The translations under genes were made by a program, and so were the position numbers. The notes beneath the pieces were generated by a model. It worked only from the letters and a program-made list of their open reading frames with translations, was not told the origin of the DNA and ran no database searches. Below, piece after piece: positions 13,376 through 23,074 of a stretch of DNA of 64,000 nucleotides (the stretch's first letter is position 1; each line of letters starts with the position of its first letter). Source of the stretch: Nocardioides rotundus (GTDB lineage Bacteria > Actinomycetota > Actinomycetes > Propionibacteriales > Nocardioidaceae); NCBI RefSeq assembly GCF_019931675.1, contig NZ_CP082922.1, forward strand, positions 806,001 to 870,000, written 5' to 3'.

Positions 13376-14305
13376 TCAACCGGTGGAGGGGGTGGCCCGG
13401 TCCGCCGTACGCCGGATCGCGGCGACCAGGTCGGCGTCGAGCTGGCGCGGCAGGTCGTGCGCCATGCCGGGGACCAGCAGCAGCTCGGACCCCGGGATCG
13501 CCGCGGCGGTCGCCCGCCCGCCCGAGACATGCACCATCGGGTCCGCCAGGCCGTGGATCACCGTGGCGGGGATCCGCAGCGAGCGCAGCCGCGGCCCGCG
13601 GTTGGGCTGGGACAGGATGGCCATCATCTGCCGGAGCACGCCGCCGGCGTCGAAGCCGCGGTCGAAGGTCTCGCCGGCGCGGATCCGGCTCTCCTCGAGG
13701 TCGGTGGGGTAGTCCGGCGAGCCGATCAGCCGCCACATCCGCGCGGACGCCTCGATATAAGCCTCCCTGCCGGCGTTGCGCGACCACAGCAGCTGGGGGA
13801 GGAGCTTCGGGTGCTGCCAGCCCACGGTGCGCCGGCCGGTCGTGGACATGATGCTGGTCAGGGAGAGCACCCGCTGGGGGTGTTCGATCGCCAGCGTCTG
13901 GACGATCATCCCGCCCATCGAGACGCCGGCCAGGTGCGCGGCCGGGATGCCGAGATGGTCCAGCAGCCCGACGGCGTCCTCGGCCATGTCGGACAAGGTG
14001 TACGGCGGGGTGCCACCGCGGCCGGCGAAGGCGCGGACCAGCGCCCCGCGGCGAACCCGGTCGCTCAGGTGGGTCGAGCGGCCGGTGTCCCGGTTGTCGT
14101 AGCGGATGACGAAGAAGCCCTGCCGGGCCAGGTCCTCGCAGAAGTCGGGATGCCACCAGGTCATCGGGCCGCCGAGCCCCATCACCAGCAGCAGCGGCTC
14201 GCCCGTGGGCTCGCCGAAGGTCTGGTAGCACAGCTCGATGCCCGGGCTGACCGGCGCGAAGAGCTCCTCGGACCGGGTCACGGGAGCATCGGAGCGGCTG
14301 CTCAT
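13376..14305 (-). CDS. Alpha/beta hydrolase
   Basis: A 309-aa alpha/beta-hydrolase-fold enzyme. The nucleophile elbow is GVSMGG (Ser129), the oxyanion region is MGLGGPMTWW (42-51), YDNRDTGRS (69-77) is typical of the RdmC/aclacinomycin methylesterase-like branch, and PGMAHDLP supplies the histidine. The start at 14305 (MSSRSDAPV) is preferred; an ATG at 14338 would add 11 unconserved residues. No signal peptide is visible. Substrate unknown. It is a single gene, divergent from the hydrolase at 14389. Confidence 0.8.
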   Translation of the reverse strand: MSSRSDAPVTRSEELFAPVSPGIELCYQTFGEPTGEPLLLVMGLGGPMTWWHPDFCEDLARQGFFVIRYDNRDTGRSTHLSDRVRRGALVRAFAGRGGTPPYTLSDMAEDAVGLLDHLGIPAAHLAGVSMGGMIVQTLAIEHPQRVLSLTSIMSTTGRRTVGWQHPKLLPQLLWSRNAGREAYIEASARMWRLIGSPDYPTDLEESRIRAGETFDRGFDAGGVLRQMMAILSQPNRGPRLRSLRIPATVIHGLADPMVHVSGGRATAAAIPGSELLLVPGMAHDLPRQLDADLVAAIRRTADRATPSTG

Positions 14306-14388
14306 GGTCGTATCAAAGCATCGACGACGCGCGGACACGTTCGGGTGTACGCCGGATGACCCGGGTGTCGGACGTACGGTGACCCGTC

Positions 14389-15216
14389 ATGGACACCCTG
14401 GCGTCGTTCCTGCGCCCCGAGGGATTCGTCCGCCCGCACGTGGCCGCGGTGGCGCGGGAGGGCCTGATGGTGGCCGAGGCCGCCCGGCTGGTGGCGCGCA
14501 GTCACCGGGACCGCTCCACCCGCCGCTCCCGGTCCTGGACCGCCCGGGTGCACCCGCGGGCCGACGACCCGGTGCTGCTGGTGCCCGGCTTCCTGGCCGG
14601 GGACGGCACCCTCGGTCTGATGGCCGCCGCCCTGCGCAGGGAGGGTTTCCGCACCTACCGGTCGGACATCCACGCCAACGTCGGCTGCACCCTGGAGGCC
14701 GGCGCGGCCCTGGAGGCCCGGCTGGAGGCGATCGCCATCCGCCGGGACAGCCGGGTGCAGGTGGTGGGGCACAGCCTCGGCGGCCTGTTGGCCCGCGGGC
14801 TCGCCGTACGCCGTCCCGACCTGGTCTCCGGGGTGGTCACCCTCGGCAGCCCCCTGCTGGCCCCCGGCGCCCACCACGTGTCGCTGACGGTGATGGTCGA
14901 GGTGCTCAACCGGCTGAGCCGGGCCGGGGTCCGCGGCCTGATGGGAGAAGAGTGCGTGTCGGGCGAGTGTGCGCGTGCCTCGTTCGCCGAGGCGCGGCAG
15001 CCGCTGCCGGACGGGATACGCCTCACCTCGATCTGGTCCCCCCGCGACGGGATCGTCGACCCCGCCTCCTGCCAGGACCCCGAGGCGCGACTGGTCGAGG
15101 TGGCCACCTCGCACTGCGGCATGGCGGTCGACCCCCGCGTGCGCGACGAGGTGGTCGCCGCCCTGCACGCGGAGCGGAGCGCCGAGGGTCAGTACCTCAC
15201 ATCGGCGGAGGCGTAG
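14389..15216 (+). CDS. Esterase/lipase-like alpha/beta hydrolase
   Basis: A 275-aa hydrolase with GHSLGG (Ser129), [11 protein letters not shown] (63-73) as the oxyanion strand and TSHCGM near residue 244 supplying the histidine. The order resembles triacylglycerol-lipase/PGAP1-like esterases. There is no signal peptide, so it may act inside the cell. Its last 28 bp overlap the convergent glpX gene, and the final residues (LTSAEA) are encoded opposite the glpX end. A TACGGT box lies 8 nt before the ATG. Substrate unknown. Confidence 0.72.
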   Translation: MDTLASFLRPEGFVRPHVAAVAREGLMVAEAARLVARSHRDRSTRRSRSWTARVHPRADDPVLLVPGFLAGDGTLGLMAAALRREGFRTYRSDIHANVGCTLEAGAALEARLEAIAIRRDSRVQVVGHSLGGLLARGLAVRRPDLVSGVVTLGSPLLAPGAHHVSLTVMVEVLNRLSRAGVRGLMGEECVSGECARASFAEARQPLPDGIRLTSIWSPRDGIVDPASCQDPEARLVEVATSHCGMAVDPRVRDEVVAALHAERSAEGQYLTSAEA

Positions 15217-16202
15217 CCGCGCAGCTTCTCCAGCCGGTGCTCGGAGGTGATCGAGCGGATCGTGCCGCTGCGCGAGCGCATCACCAGCGAGTGCGTGGAC
15301 GCCCCACCGGCGCGGTAGCGGATGCCCCGCATCAGCTCGCCGTCGGTGATCCCGGTGGCGGCGAAGAAGCAGTCGTCGCCGGTGACCAGGTCGTCGGTGG
15401 TCAGCAGCCGGTCCGGGTCGAGGTCCAGGCCCGCGGCCTCGGCGCGCTCCCGCTCCGCGTCGTCCTGCGGCCACAGCCGACCCTGGATCACGCCGCCCAT
15501 GCACTTCATCGCGCAGGCGGCGATGATCCCCTCCGGGGTGCCGCCGACGCCGAGCAGCAGGTCGACGCCGGTGTCGGTGCGGGCCGCCATGATCGCGCCC
15601 GCGACGTCGCCGTCGGTGATGAACTTGATCCGCGCGCCGGTCGCCCGGATCTCCTCGACCAGGGTCTCGTGGCGCGGCCGGTCGAGCAGCACGACCGTCA
15701 CGTCGTCGGGTCGGGACCCCTTCGCCTTCGCGACCTGCGCGATGTTCTCCGCCACCGGCAGCCGCAGGTCCACCACGTCCGCGGCCTCCGGGCCGGTCAC
15801 CAGCTTCTCCATGTAGAACACCGCGGAGGGGTCGAACATGCTGTGCCGCGGAGCGACGGCCAGCACGGCGATCGCGTTGTTCATCCCCTTCGCGGTCAGC
15901 GTGGTGCCGTCGATCGGGTCGACCGCCACATCGCACTCCGGCCCCGTGCCGTCGCCGACGCTCTCCCCGTTGTAGAGCATGGGCGCGTTGTCCTTCTCGC
16001 CCTCGCCGATGACGACGACGCCGTTCATGCTGACCCCGGAGATGGTCGCGCGCATGGCCTGCACGGCCACGTCGTCGGCGCCGTTCTTGTCACCGCGGCC
16101 GACCCACCGGCCGGCGGCCATCGCGGCCGCCTCGGTGACCCGGACGAGCTCCATGGCCAGGTTGCGGTCGGGCGGCTCGGGGTGCGTCTGCTCCGCGGTC
16201 AT
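15189..16202 (-). CDS. glpX: Class II fructose-1,6-bisphosphatase GlpX
   Basis: Hydrolyses fructose 1,6-bisphosphate in gluconeogenesis. The 337-aa protein has the lithium-sensitive phosphatase motifs [27 protein letters not shown] and [16 protein letters not shown]. The ATG at 16202 has a TAGAGT box 6 nt upstream (16214-16209), fitting a leaderless mRNA. Actinobacteria commonly use GlpX as their only FBPase, so it may be essential on non-sugar carbon. Its 3' end overlaps the lipase gene by 28 bp. Confidence 0.96.
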   Translation of the reverse strand: MTAEQTHPEPPDRNLAMELVRVTEAAAMAAGRWVGRGDKNGADDVAVQAMRATISGVSMNGVVVIGEGEKDNAPMLYNGESVGDGTGPECDVAVDPIDGTTLTAKGMNNAIAVLAVAPRHSMFDPSAVFYMEKLVTGPEAADVVDLRLPVAENIAQVAKAKGSRPDDVTVVLLDRPRHETLVEEIRATGARIKFITDGDVAGAIMAARTDTGVDLLLGVGGTPEGIIAACAMKCMGGVIQGRLWPQDDAERERAEAAGLDLDPDRLLTTDDLVTGDDCFFAATGITDGELMRGIRYRAGGASTHSLVMRSRSGTIRSITSEHRLEKLRGYASADVRY

Positions 16203-16211
16203 GGCGCGACT

Positions 16212-17183
16212 CTAGCGGCCCTCGGGGACGGCGTCGTACCACCTCACGGCGGTCTCCTTCACCGACAGCCAGACCGGTCGGCCGGCCTGCAGGCCGAGCT
16301 CGGCCGTGGCGGCGGGGGTGACGTCGGCGAGCAGGTCGGGGCCGGCGTCCACATGCACGCGTACGGCGTCCCCGTGCGGCGCCATGCCGAGCACCGGCCC
16401 GCTCCACCGGTGCCGCGCCGAGCCGCTGGGCGGCTCGGTGGAGACGGTCACGTCCCGCGGCTCGAAGGCGCCCAGCCGGTCCCCGTCGCGGATCACGTTG
16501 AGCCCCACCAGCCGGGCCACGTGCCGGGTGAGCGGGTGGGCGGCCACCTCGGCCGGCGGTCCCTGCTGGACCGTCTCGCCCTCGTCCAGCACCACCAGGT
16601 GGTCCGAGAGCAGGGTGGCGTCGATCGCGTCGTGGGTGACCAGCACGCTGACGCCGGCGAAGTCGGCCAGGTGCCGCCGCAGCTCCAGCCGCAGCGTGGT
16701 GGCGACCCGCACGTCCAGGCCGGCGAACGGCTCGTCGAGGAGCAGCAGTGCCGGGCCGGGGGCCAGGGCGCGGGCGATCGCCACCCGCTGCGCCTGGCCG
16801 CCGGAGAGCTCGCCCGGGCGCCGACCCGCCAGCTGCCCGACCCCGAGCCGGTCCAGCCACTCCCGGGCGCGGGCGTCCGCCGCGGCCCGGGCGACCCCGC
16901 GGGCGCGGGCACCGAAGGCGACGTTGTCCAGCGCGGACAGGTGGGGGAAGAGCAGCCGGTCCTGGAAGACCAGCCCGACGTCGCGGTGCCGGGCCTCCAG
17001 CCGCATCAGGTCGCGGCCGTCGAGGAGCGCCCTGCCCCGGGCGGGGGTGAGGCCCGCCAGCGCGCTGACCAGGGAGCTCTTGCCCGCCCCGTTGGGGCCG
17101 ATCAACCCCACCACGCTGCCCGCGGGGGCGGTGAAGGCGCTGCGCACCCGGCCGGGGACCTCGACGGCGACCTCGAGGCTCAT
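16212..17183 (-). CDS. modC: Molybdate ABC transporter ATPase ModC
   Basis: A 323-aa ATPase with Walker A GPNGAGKS (29-36), signature LSGGQ (126-130) and Walker B LLLLDEP (146-152). A C-terminal TOBE/Mop-type region (about 255-320) is expected for molybdate-responsive ModC. The ATG at 17183 overlaps the modB stop by 4 bp. The longer frame upstream is a shadow of modB. It is the last gene of the mod operon and ends 10 bp from the glpX start. Confidence 0.9.
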   Translation of the reverse strand: MSLEVAVEVPGRVRSAFTAPAGSVVGLIGPNGAGKSSLVSALAGLTPARGRALLDGRDLMRLEARHRDVGLVFQDRLLFPHLSALDNVAFGARARGVARAAADARAREWLDRLGVGQLAGRRPGELSGGQAQRVAIARALAPGPALLLLDEPFAGLDVRVATTLRLELRRHLADFAGVSVLVTHDAIDATLLSDHLVVLDEGETVQQGPPAEVAAHPLTRHVARLVGLNVIRDGDRLGAFEPRDVTVSTEPPSGSARHRWSGPVLGMAPHGDAVRVHVDAGPDLLADVTPAATAELGLQAGRPVWLSVKETAVRWYDAVPEGR

Positions 17184-18016
17184 GGCGTGCCCCACCAGCG
17201 GTCGCGCAGCGCCAGCAGCACGAGCAGGGAGACCGCGAGCATCACCACCGACAGCGCGAGCGCGGCGTCCTGGTCGGACTGGCGGGCCTGATAGATCAGC
17301 GTCGGCATGGTCTGGGTGGTTCCGGGGTAGCTGCCGTTGAAGGTGATGGTGGCGCCGAACTCGCCCAGCGAGCGCGCCCAGCCGAGCATCATCGCGGCGG
17401 CGATCCCCGGCGCCGCCAGTGGCAGGGTGATCCGCCGGAAGATGGTCCAGGTGCTGGCACCGAGACTGGCCGCGGCGGCGTCGTAGGCCGGGCCGGCGGC
17501 GCGCAGCGCGCCCTCCAGGGCCAGCACGACGAAGGGCAGCGAGACGAAGGTGTGGGCGAGCACCACGCCGGCGGGGGTGTAGGGGAAGGCGAACCCCGTC
17601 CACTCCAACAGCGGTGCGCCGAACAGGCCGGAGCGGCCGAACGCCTCGCGCAGTGCCACCCCCGCGACGACCGGCGGCAGCACCATCGGCACGGTGACGG
17701 CCGCCCGCAGCAGGGTGCGCCCGCGGAAGTCGCGCCGGGCCAGCAGCCAGGCGAGCGGCAACCCGAGCACCAGGCAGACCGCCATGCAGACGGTGGAGGT
17801 CCACAGCGAGAGGACCAGCGCCTGCCGCACCGGCTCGGAGGCGAGGGCCGCGGTGAAGGCGGCCGGCCGCACGGCCGCGACCATCGCGAGCAGGGGGAGG
17901 ACCAGGAGCGCCGTACCGACGACGGCGGGGACGAGGAGTGCGACGGGAGGTCGCCCCAGGCGGACCTGCGCCAGTGCGGTGTCGGAGGTCGAGCGGGCCG
18001 TGGGGGACGACGTCAC
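17180..18016 (-). CDS. modB: Molybdate ABC transporter permease ModB
   Basis: A 278-aa permease with about five to six helices. The EAA loop reads DAAAASLGASTWTIFRRITLPLAAPG, and ARSLGEFGATITFNG is the typical ModB C-terminal segment. The start is a GTG at 18016 (VTSSPTARS) that overlaps the modA stop (GTGA). Together with ModA and ModC it forms the molybdate/tungstate importer. Confidence 0.92.
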   Translation of the reverse strand: MTSSPTARSTSDTALAQVRLGRPPVALLVPAVVGTALLVLPLLAMVAAVRPAAFTAALASEPVRQALVLSLWTSTVCMAVCLVLGLPLAWLLARRDFRGRTLLRAAVTVPMVLPPVVAGVALREAFGRSGLFGAPLLEWTGFAFPYTPAGVVLAHTFVSLPFVVLALEGALRAAGPAYDAAAASLGASTWTIFRRITLPLAAPGIAAAMMLGWARSLGEFGATITFNGSYPGTTQTMPTLIYQARQSDQDAALALSVVMLAVSLLVLLALRDRWWGTP

Positions 18017-18768
18017 GGGAGGGTGAAGCCCGCGTCGGTGAGCGCCTGCCGGCCGACCTCGGAGGTGACCAGGTCGACCCACTGCCGGGCGGCCTCGCCG
18101 CTGCCCTCGAGCGGTGCGATCCAGTACGTCGTCAGCGCGCGGTCCGCGCCGTCGATCGGGACCATGGTGACGTCCTCGCCTGCCGCGACCGCGTCGCTGG
18201 CGTAGACCAGCCCGGCGTCGGCCTCGCCGGAGGTGACCTTGTCCAGCGTGGACTTCACGTCGACCTCGAGGGACGCTGACTCCCCGGCCCCGTCGACCCC
18301 GTCGAGCAGGGTGAGCGCGACCTTGCCGCAGGGCACGTCGTCCGCGCACCGGACCCAGGTGGTGCCGCCCAGGTCCGCCAGGCCCTGGATGTCGTCGGGG
18401 TTGCCGGGGGCGGTGACGATCGCCAGCTCGTTGGTGGCGAACCGCACCGGCTCGGCCGCCGTCACGCCGGCGTCGACGGCGATCTGCATCGACTCCTCGT
18501 CGGCGGTCGCCAGCACGTCGCCCGGCGCCCCGTCGGCCGCGGACTCCGCCAGGTCGGTGCTGGAGCCGAAGGACTCCTGCACGCTGCCGCCGTTGTCGTC
18601 GGTGTAGTCCTGCTCCAGCTGCCCGAACACCTCGGTCAGCGAGGCGGCCGCCAGGACGGTCAGCTCGTCGCCGCCGTCCCCGGAGGCCTGGGAGTCTCCG
18701 CCTCCCCCGCAGGCGGAGACTCCCAGGGCGAGGGCCAGCACCAGGCCGGCGGTCGGTGCGTGCTTCAT
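18013..18768 (-). CDS. modA: Molybdate-binding lipoprotein ModA
   Basis: The oxyanion-binding receptor, 251 aa, with lipobox VSAC (Cys20) and a Gly-rich linker. AAASLTEVFGQL (residues 40-51) and SSTDLAESAADGAPGDV are standard ModA ligand-site segments, and GLVYASDAV lies in the second lobe. It is 13 bp downstream of the small HTH-TOBE gene, so regulator and importer are probably co-transcribed. Confidence 0.93.
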   Translation of the reverse strand: MKHAPTAGLVLALALGVSACGGGGDSQASGDGGDELTVLAAASLTEVFGQLEQDYTDDNGGSVQESFGSSTDLAESAADGAPGDVLATADEESMQIAVDAGVTAAEPVRFATNELAIVTAPGNPDDIQGLADLGGTTWVRCADDVPCGKVALTLLDGVDGAGESASLEVDVKSTLDKVTSGEADAGLVYASDAVAAGEDVTMVPIDGADRALTTYWIAPLEGSGEAARQWVDLVTSEVGRQALTDAGFTLP

Positions 18769-18781
18769 GGATGCTCCTGTC

Positions 18782-19186
18782 TCAGGGCTTCTCGACGACG
18801 ACGTTCGTGGACTTCACCGACGCGATCGCCCGGACGCCGGGCTCCAGGCCGAGCTCGCCGGCGGCGTCGCTGCTCATCAGGCTCACCATCCGGTAGGGGC
18901 CGCAGACGAGCTCGACCTGGGCCATCACGGTGTCGGCCTTGACCCGGGTGACGATCCCGGACATCCGGTTGCGCGCGCTCACGGCGGCGGCGCGGGTCCG
19001 GTCGCGCTCGGAGGCCTCGGCCTGCTCGATCAGCTGCTCGGCCAGCGTCGCCAGGTCGCGGCCGTCGACCACGGTCCGGCCGTCCCCCTGGGCCGCGGGG
19101 AGGCGTCCGGCCTCGATCCAGCGGCGGACGGTGTCATCGCTCACGGCCAGGATCTCGGCGGCCTCGGCGATCCGGTAGCTCGGCAC
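18782..19186 (-). CDS. HTH plus single TOBE (Mop) domain regulator
   Basis: A 134-aa protein. Residues 3-32 are an excisionase/MerR-like helix-turn-helix (YRIAEAAEILAVSDDTVRRWIEAGRLPA). Residues 68-134 are a TOBE/Mop domain (SARNRMSGIVTRVKADTVMAQVELVCG, then IASVKSTNVVVEK) that binds molybdate or tungstate. It lies directly upstream of modABC, so it most likely senses molybdate and controls the importer. It differs from classic ModE, which has a winged helix and two Mop repeats. The ATG is preceded by AGGAGGA. Confidence 0.83.
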   Translation of the reverse strand: MPSYRIAEAAEILAVSDDTVRRWIEAGRLPAAQGDGRTVVDGRDLATLAEQLIEQAEASERDRTRAAAVSARNRMSGIVTRVKADTVMAQVELVCGPYRMVSLMSSDAAGELGLEPGVRAIASVKSTNVVVEKP

Positions 19187-19343
19187 TCGGTCCTCCTGCG
19201 CGGGCGATATGACGGCTCGTGGGCGTGCGTGCGGATGAATTCAAGCACATGGCGCCGCATCTGCGGCAGGAGCGACGGGGCGCGGGATGCTCGCGTAGGG
19301 ACCGGCCGCGGGGCTGCTGGGGGCGCGTTGGCAGGATGTCGGG

Positions 19344-19907
19344 GTGAGCGGTCAGGCAGGCAGGTACCAACGGTCGATGTCGGGGCTGTTCGGCGCGCTG
19401 CTGGTCAGCCTGCTCGTGATCGGCGGGTACGTCGGCTTCCGGGCCCTCAACCGGGACGAGCTCGACGTGCGCCCCGAGCCGATCGAGCTCGCCGAGGCGG
19501 TGACCGTCGGCGAGCAGGCCGGCGCCCGGCCGACGTACCCCGACCCGCTGCCGAAGGGCTGGACCGCGACCAGCTTCGACACCGGGTCGCCCGACGCGCC
19601 CGCCTGGGGGCTCGGGCTGAACACCCGCGAGGGCGCCTATGTCGGCGTCCGGCGGGAGGACGCGGAGCTGGACCAGCTGCTGGAGACCTACGTCGACAAG
19701 GCCCCCGAGGAGGGCCGCACCGTGCGCCTGGGGGGTGAGCTCGCGGGCCGGTGGCAGACCTGGACCGACGCGGGCGGGGACAGCGCCTACGGCCGGAAGG
19801 TCGGCCAGGACTGGCTGCTCGTCTACGGCTCCGCCCCGTCTCGCGACCTGCGCCGGGTGGTGGAGTCGCTGACCGAGAAGGTCACTCCTCCGACGCCTGC
19901 TCCATGA
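19344..19907 (+). CDS. DUF4245-like membrane-anchored protein
   Basis: A 187-aa protein with a short basic N-terminus, one membrane helix (residues about 14-33, LFGALLVSLLVIGGYVGFRA) and an extracytoplasmic domain. PLPKGWTATSF and DWLLVYGSA are typical of DUF4245. Function unknown. It starts with GTG at 19344; ATG at 19377 is an alternative. Its last 26 bp overlap the convergent xseB gene. In actinobacteria this family commonly neighbours xseAB and glpX, as here. Confidence 0.75.
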   Translation: MSGQAGRYQRSMSGLFGALLVSLLVIGGYVGFRALNRDELDVRPEPIELAEAVTVGEQAGARPTYPDPLPKGWTATSFDTGSPDAPAWGLGLNTREGAYVGVRREDAELDQLLETYVDKAPEEGRTVRLGGELAGRWQTWTDAGGDSAYGRKVGQDWLLVYGSAPSRDLRRVVESLTEKVTPPTPAP

Positions 19908-20100
19908 CCTCGTCGAGGCGACGGCGGGCGCCGTCCAGCCACTCCTGACACCGCCGGGCGAGCACCTCGCCGCGCTCCCACAGGGCCAGTGACTCCTCCA
20001 GGGTGATGCCGCCGGCCTCGAGCCGCCGGACCACCTCGACCAGCTCCTCGCGCGCCTCCTCGTAGGACTGGGCGTCCTCGGGCGTCTCCTGCTCAGTCAT
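19882..20100 (-). CDS. xseB: Exodeoxyribonuclease VII small subunit
   Basis: A 72-aa helical protein with the family core [20 protein letters not shown], then [20 protein letters not shown]. It binds XseA to form the single-strand exonuclease that trims DNA to oligonucleotides. The start ATG lies inside the xseA end (8-bp overlap), so the two are coupled. Confidence 0.93.
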   Translation of the reverse strand: MTEQETPEDAQSYEEAREELVEVVRRLEAGGITLEESLALWERGEVLARRCQEWLDGARRRLDEVMEQASEE

Positions 20101-21328
20101 CGGGCTCCTCCTCCAGGGCCGTGGTGGTGGCCTGCACGCGGCCGTCGGCGACCCGGGCCGAGACCGGGTCGCCGGGGGACAGGGCGGTGACGCTGGTGAC
20201 CACGTGCCCGTCGGCGTCCTGCAGGACGGCGTACCCCCGCTGCAGGGTCGCCAGCGGCGACATCGCCCGCGCCCGGGCCCGCTGGTGCTCCAGGTCGTCG
20301 GCGGCACGGTCCAGCGCGTGCCGCAGGCTGCGCCGCGACCGGTCGGCGAGGACGTCGACCTCGTCGCGGCGGGTGTCGACCAGCGAACGGGGGTCGGCCA
20401 TCGCCGGGCGGGAGCGCAGCTGCTGCAGCATGGCGAGCTCGCGGTCCAGATGGCCGGCGAGCGTGCTGCGCAGCCGGTCGCGCGCCTGGGTCACGCCGCG
20501 CAGCTCCTCGACCACGTCCGGCACGACGAGCTTCGCGGCATCGGTCGGCGTGGAGGCGCGCACGTCGGCCACCAGGTCGAGCAGCGGAGTGTCGGGCTCG
20601 TGGCCGATCGCGGAGACCACCGGGGTGCGCATCGCGTGGACCGCACGGACCAGCGCCTCGTCGGAGAACGGCAGCAGGTCCTCCACCGAGCCGCCGCCGC
20701 GGGCCACCACGACCACCTGCACCTCCGGGTGGCGGTCCAGCCGCTCGAGCGACTCCAGGATCTCCGGCACCGCGCGGGTGCCCTGCATCGCGGCGTAGGC
20801 GACCTCGAAGCGCACAGCCGGCCAGCGGCGCTGCGCGTTCTCCAGCACGTCGCGCTCGGCGGCGCTCCTCGGGGCGGTCACCAGGCCGACCCGGGTGGGG
20901 AGGAAGGGGAGACGCTGCTTGAGCCGGGCCTCGAAGAGCCCCTCGGCGGCCAGCAGCTGACGGCGCCGCTCGAGCCGGGCGAGCAGCTCGCCCAGGCCCA
21001 CCAGCCGGATCTCGCGCACCTTCAGCGACAGCGAGCCCCGGTTGGGGTAGTAGTCCGGGCGGCCCAGCACCACGATGCTGCCGCCCTCGACCAGGGGCGG
21101 GTTCAGCCCGTCGACCAGGGTGCGCGCGCACGTGACCGGCACCGAGACGTCGGCGTGGGTGTCGCGCAGGGTGAGGAAGACCGTCTGCAGGCCGGGACGC
21201 CGGCTGATCTGGGTCACCTGGCCCTCGATCCACACCGAGCCGAGCCGGCCGATCCAGTCGGTGAGCGCCATCGCCAGGGCGCGCACGGGTGCCGGGGACT
21301 CGGCGGTGGCGTCGCGCAGGCTGGGCAC
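20093..21328 (-). CDS. xseA: Exodeoxyribonuclease VII large subunit
   Basis: The catalytic subunit, 411 aa. The N-terminal OB fold ([22 protein letters not shown]) is followed by the nuclease domain with the hallmark [19 protein letters not shown] and [13 protein letters not shown], and then a long helical C-terminus. The start is the GTG at 21328; a TAGAGT box lies 7 nt upstream (21341-21336), suggesting a leaderless transcript. Confidence 0.95.
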   Translation of the reverse strand: MPSLRDATAESPAPVRALAMALTDWIGRLGSVWIEGQVTQISRRPGLQTVFLTLRDTHADVSVPVTCARTLVDGLNPPLVEGGSIVVLGRPDYYPNRGSLSLKVREIRLVGLGELLARLERRRQLLAAEGLFEARLKQRLPFLPTRVGLVTAPRSAAERDVLENAQRRWPAVRFEVAYAAMQGTRAVPEILESLERLDRHPEVQVVVVARGGGSVEDLLPFSDEALVRAVHAMRTPVVSAIGHEPDTPLLDLVADVRASTPTDAAKLVVPDVVEELRGVTQARDRLRSTLAGHLDRELAMLQQLRSRPAMADPRSLVDTRRDEVDVLADRSRRSLRHALDRAADDLEHQRARARAMSPLATLQRGYAVLQDADGHVVTSVTALSPGDPVSARVADGRVQATTTALEEEPDD

Positions 21329-21376
21329 GGACGCGACTCTAGGGGAGGGCGCCGACGGTTCGGTCGCGCGCCGTAC

Positions 21377-21724
21377 TCACAGCTGCAGGTGCAGCCTCAG
21401 CGCCGCGTCGACCTGGCCCATCAGCGACAGGGGTACGACGCCGATGGCCGGGCCGACGCCCTCGAGTGCCACGGACCGCACCTGCTCGGCCTGAGCCTTG
21501 GAGTCCACGCGCAGGCCGGTCTCCTCTGATGGCAGCAGCACCTGGAAGGGGAACACGCGCTCGACGCTGCTGGTCAGGGGCACGACGGTGACGACCCCAC
21601 GGCCCAGGCGCGCTGCCGCGGCGTTGGCTCGGTCGTTGCTCACGACCACCGCAGGGCGGCGCTTGGTCGACTCGCTTCCCCTGGCGGGATCCAGGTCGAC
21701 CAGGCGCACCTCCCCACGGAGCAT
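21377..21724 (-). CDS. mazF: MazF/PemK-type endoribonuclease toxin
   Basis: A 115-aa toxin of the MazF/PemK fold, expected to cleave mRNA. Landmarks are RGEVRLVDLDPARGSE (residues 3-18), RRPAVVVSNDRAN and TVVPLTSS, which together build the typical active site and the Arg loop. The start ATG at 21724 overlaps the antitoxin stop (ATGA). The module sits between xseA and ispH and shows no sign of recent mobility. Confidence 0.87.
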   Translation of the reverse strand: MLRGEVRLVDLDPARGSESTKRRPAVVVSNDRANAAAARLGRGVVTVVPLTSSVERVFPFQVLLPSEETGLRVDSKAQAEQVRSVALEGVGPAIGVVPLSLMGQVDAALRLHLQL

Positions 21725-21942
21725 CAGTCGAGGCCGTCGGCGGTCGTGGCCTCCCAGGCGGCCGCGTCGGAGGCGTCCTCCCATTCCTCGAAGGCGGCGG
21801 CGTAGGCGGCCGCGAGCTCGGGACCTCGAAGCCGCCGGATGGCCTGCTGGATGCCGGCCGACCTCGAGTCGAGCCCCGTCTGCTCGACGAAGCGGTCCAG
21901 GGCCGCCACGTCCTCCTCGCTCAGGCTGACGCTCAGCTTCAT
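21724..21942 (-). CDS. mazE: MazE-like ribbon-helix-helix antitoxin
   Basis: A 72-aa antitoxin. The N-terminal ribbon-helix-helix (MKLSVSLSEEDVAALDRFVE) should bind the operon operator and dimerise. The acidic C-terminal tail (EEWEDASDAAAWEATT) should occupy the toxin active site. Its 4-bp overlap with mazF gives the normal antitoxin-first order. No clear palindrome was found in the 123 bp between it and ispH. Confidence 0.82.
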   Translation of the reverse strand: MKLSVSLSEEDVAALDRFVEQTGLDSRSAGIQQAIRRLRGPELAAAYAAAFEEWEDASDAAAWEATTADGLD

Positions 21943-22065
21943 GCCAACGATGCTACCTCGGTGGCACCGGGATTCCCACCAGGCAGAGTGTCCCGCACGA
22001 CCGACGTACTCACCGCCCTCCGGGCGCACGCGCCGGCTCGCGCACCGGGCACCTAGACTGGCGCC

Positions 22066-23067
22066 ATGAGCACCGATCTGGGCACCCCGCCCGTCCTGAG
22101 CCCCGAGGAGGCCGAGCGCGCCGTGCTCCTCGCCGCCCCGCGCGGCTACTGCGCCGGTGTGGACCGCGCGGTCATCACCGTGGAGAAGGCGCTCGACCTC
22201 TACGGCGCGCCCGTCTACGTGCGCAAGCAGATCGTGCACAACAAGCACGTGGTCTCCAACCTGGAGTCCCGCGGCGCGATCTTCGTCGAGGAGCTCGACG
22301 AGGTCCCCTCGGGCCAGACCGTGGTCTTCTCCGCGCACGGCGTCTCGCCGCAGGTGCACGAGCAGGCCGTGGCGCGCGGGCTCAAGACCATCGACGCGAC
22401 CTGCCCGCTGGTGACCAAGGTGCACCACGAGGCGAAGCGGTTCGCCGCCGACGACTACGACATCCTGCTCATCGGCCACGAGGGCCATGAGGAGGTCGAG
22501 GGCACCTCCGGCGAGGCGCCGATGCACATCCAGCTGGTGCAGGGCCCCGACGACGTCGCGAACATCGATGTCCGCGACCCGAAGAAGGTCGCCTGGCTCT
22601 CCCAGACCACGCTCAGCGTGGACGAGACGATGGAGACGGTCGCCGCGATCCGCGAGCGCTTCCCCGACCTGCTCGACCCGCCGAGCGACGACATCTGCTA
22701 CGCCACCCAGAACCGGCAGCTCGCGATCAAGGAGATCGCGAAGGATGCCGACCTGGTGATCGTCGTCGGCTCGTCGAACTCCTCCAACTCGGTGCGCCTG
22801 GCCGAGGTCGCGCTGGAGGCCGGAGCGAAGGCGGCCCACCGCGTCGACGACGCCACCGAGATCCGCGAGGAGTGGCTCGAGGGGGTCGACACCGTGAGCG
22901 TGACCTCCGGGGCGAGCGTGCCCGAGGAGCTGGTCGAGGGCGTGCTGGCGTTCCTCGCCGAGCGGGGCTATCCCGACGCCCAGGCCGTGCACTCCGCGGA
23001 GGAGTCGCTGATCTTCGCGCTGCCGCCCGAGCTGCGCCGGGACCTGCGGGCCGCGGGCCGGAGCTGA
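22066..23067 (+). CDS. ispH: 4-Hydroxy-3-methylbut-2-enyl diphosphate reductase
   Basis: The last enzyme of the MEP isoprenoid pathway, giving IPP and DMAPP. The 333-aa protein has the three cluster cysteines: Cys29 in [11 protein letters not shown], Cys113 in [11 protein letters not shown] and Cys211 in [18 protein letters not shown] box at 22054-22059 lies 6 nt before the ATG (leaderless). The next gene begins 7 bp after its stop. Confidence 0.97.
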   Translation: MSTDLGTPPVLSPEEAERAVLLAAPRGYCAGVDRAVITVEKALDLYGAPVYVRKQIVHNKHVVSNLESRGAIFVEELDEVPSGQTVVFSAHGVSPQVHEQAVARGLKTIDATCPLVTKVHHEAKRFAADDYDILLIGHEGHEEVEGTSGEAPMHIQLVQGPDDVANIDVRDPKKVAWLSQTTLSVDETMETVAAIRERFPDLLDPPSDDICYATQNRQLAIKEIAKDADLVIVVGSSNSSNSVRLAEVALEAGAKAAHRVDDATEIREEWLEGVDTVSVTSGASVPEELVEGVLAFLAERGYPDAQAVHSAEESLIFALPPELRRDLRAAGRS

Positions 23068-23074
23068 GTCCGCG

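Noticed and set aside
14238..17291. A 1017-codon plus-strand frame over hydrolase, glpX and modC
   Set aside because: Composition is Arg/Gly/Pro/Ala shadow-like and three well-supported genes occupy other frames of the same DNA.
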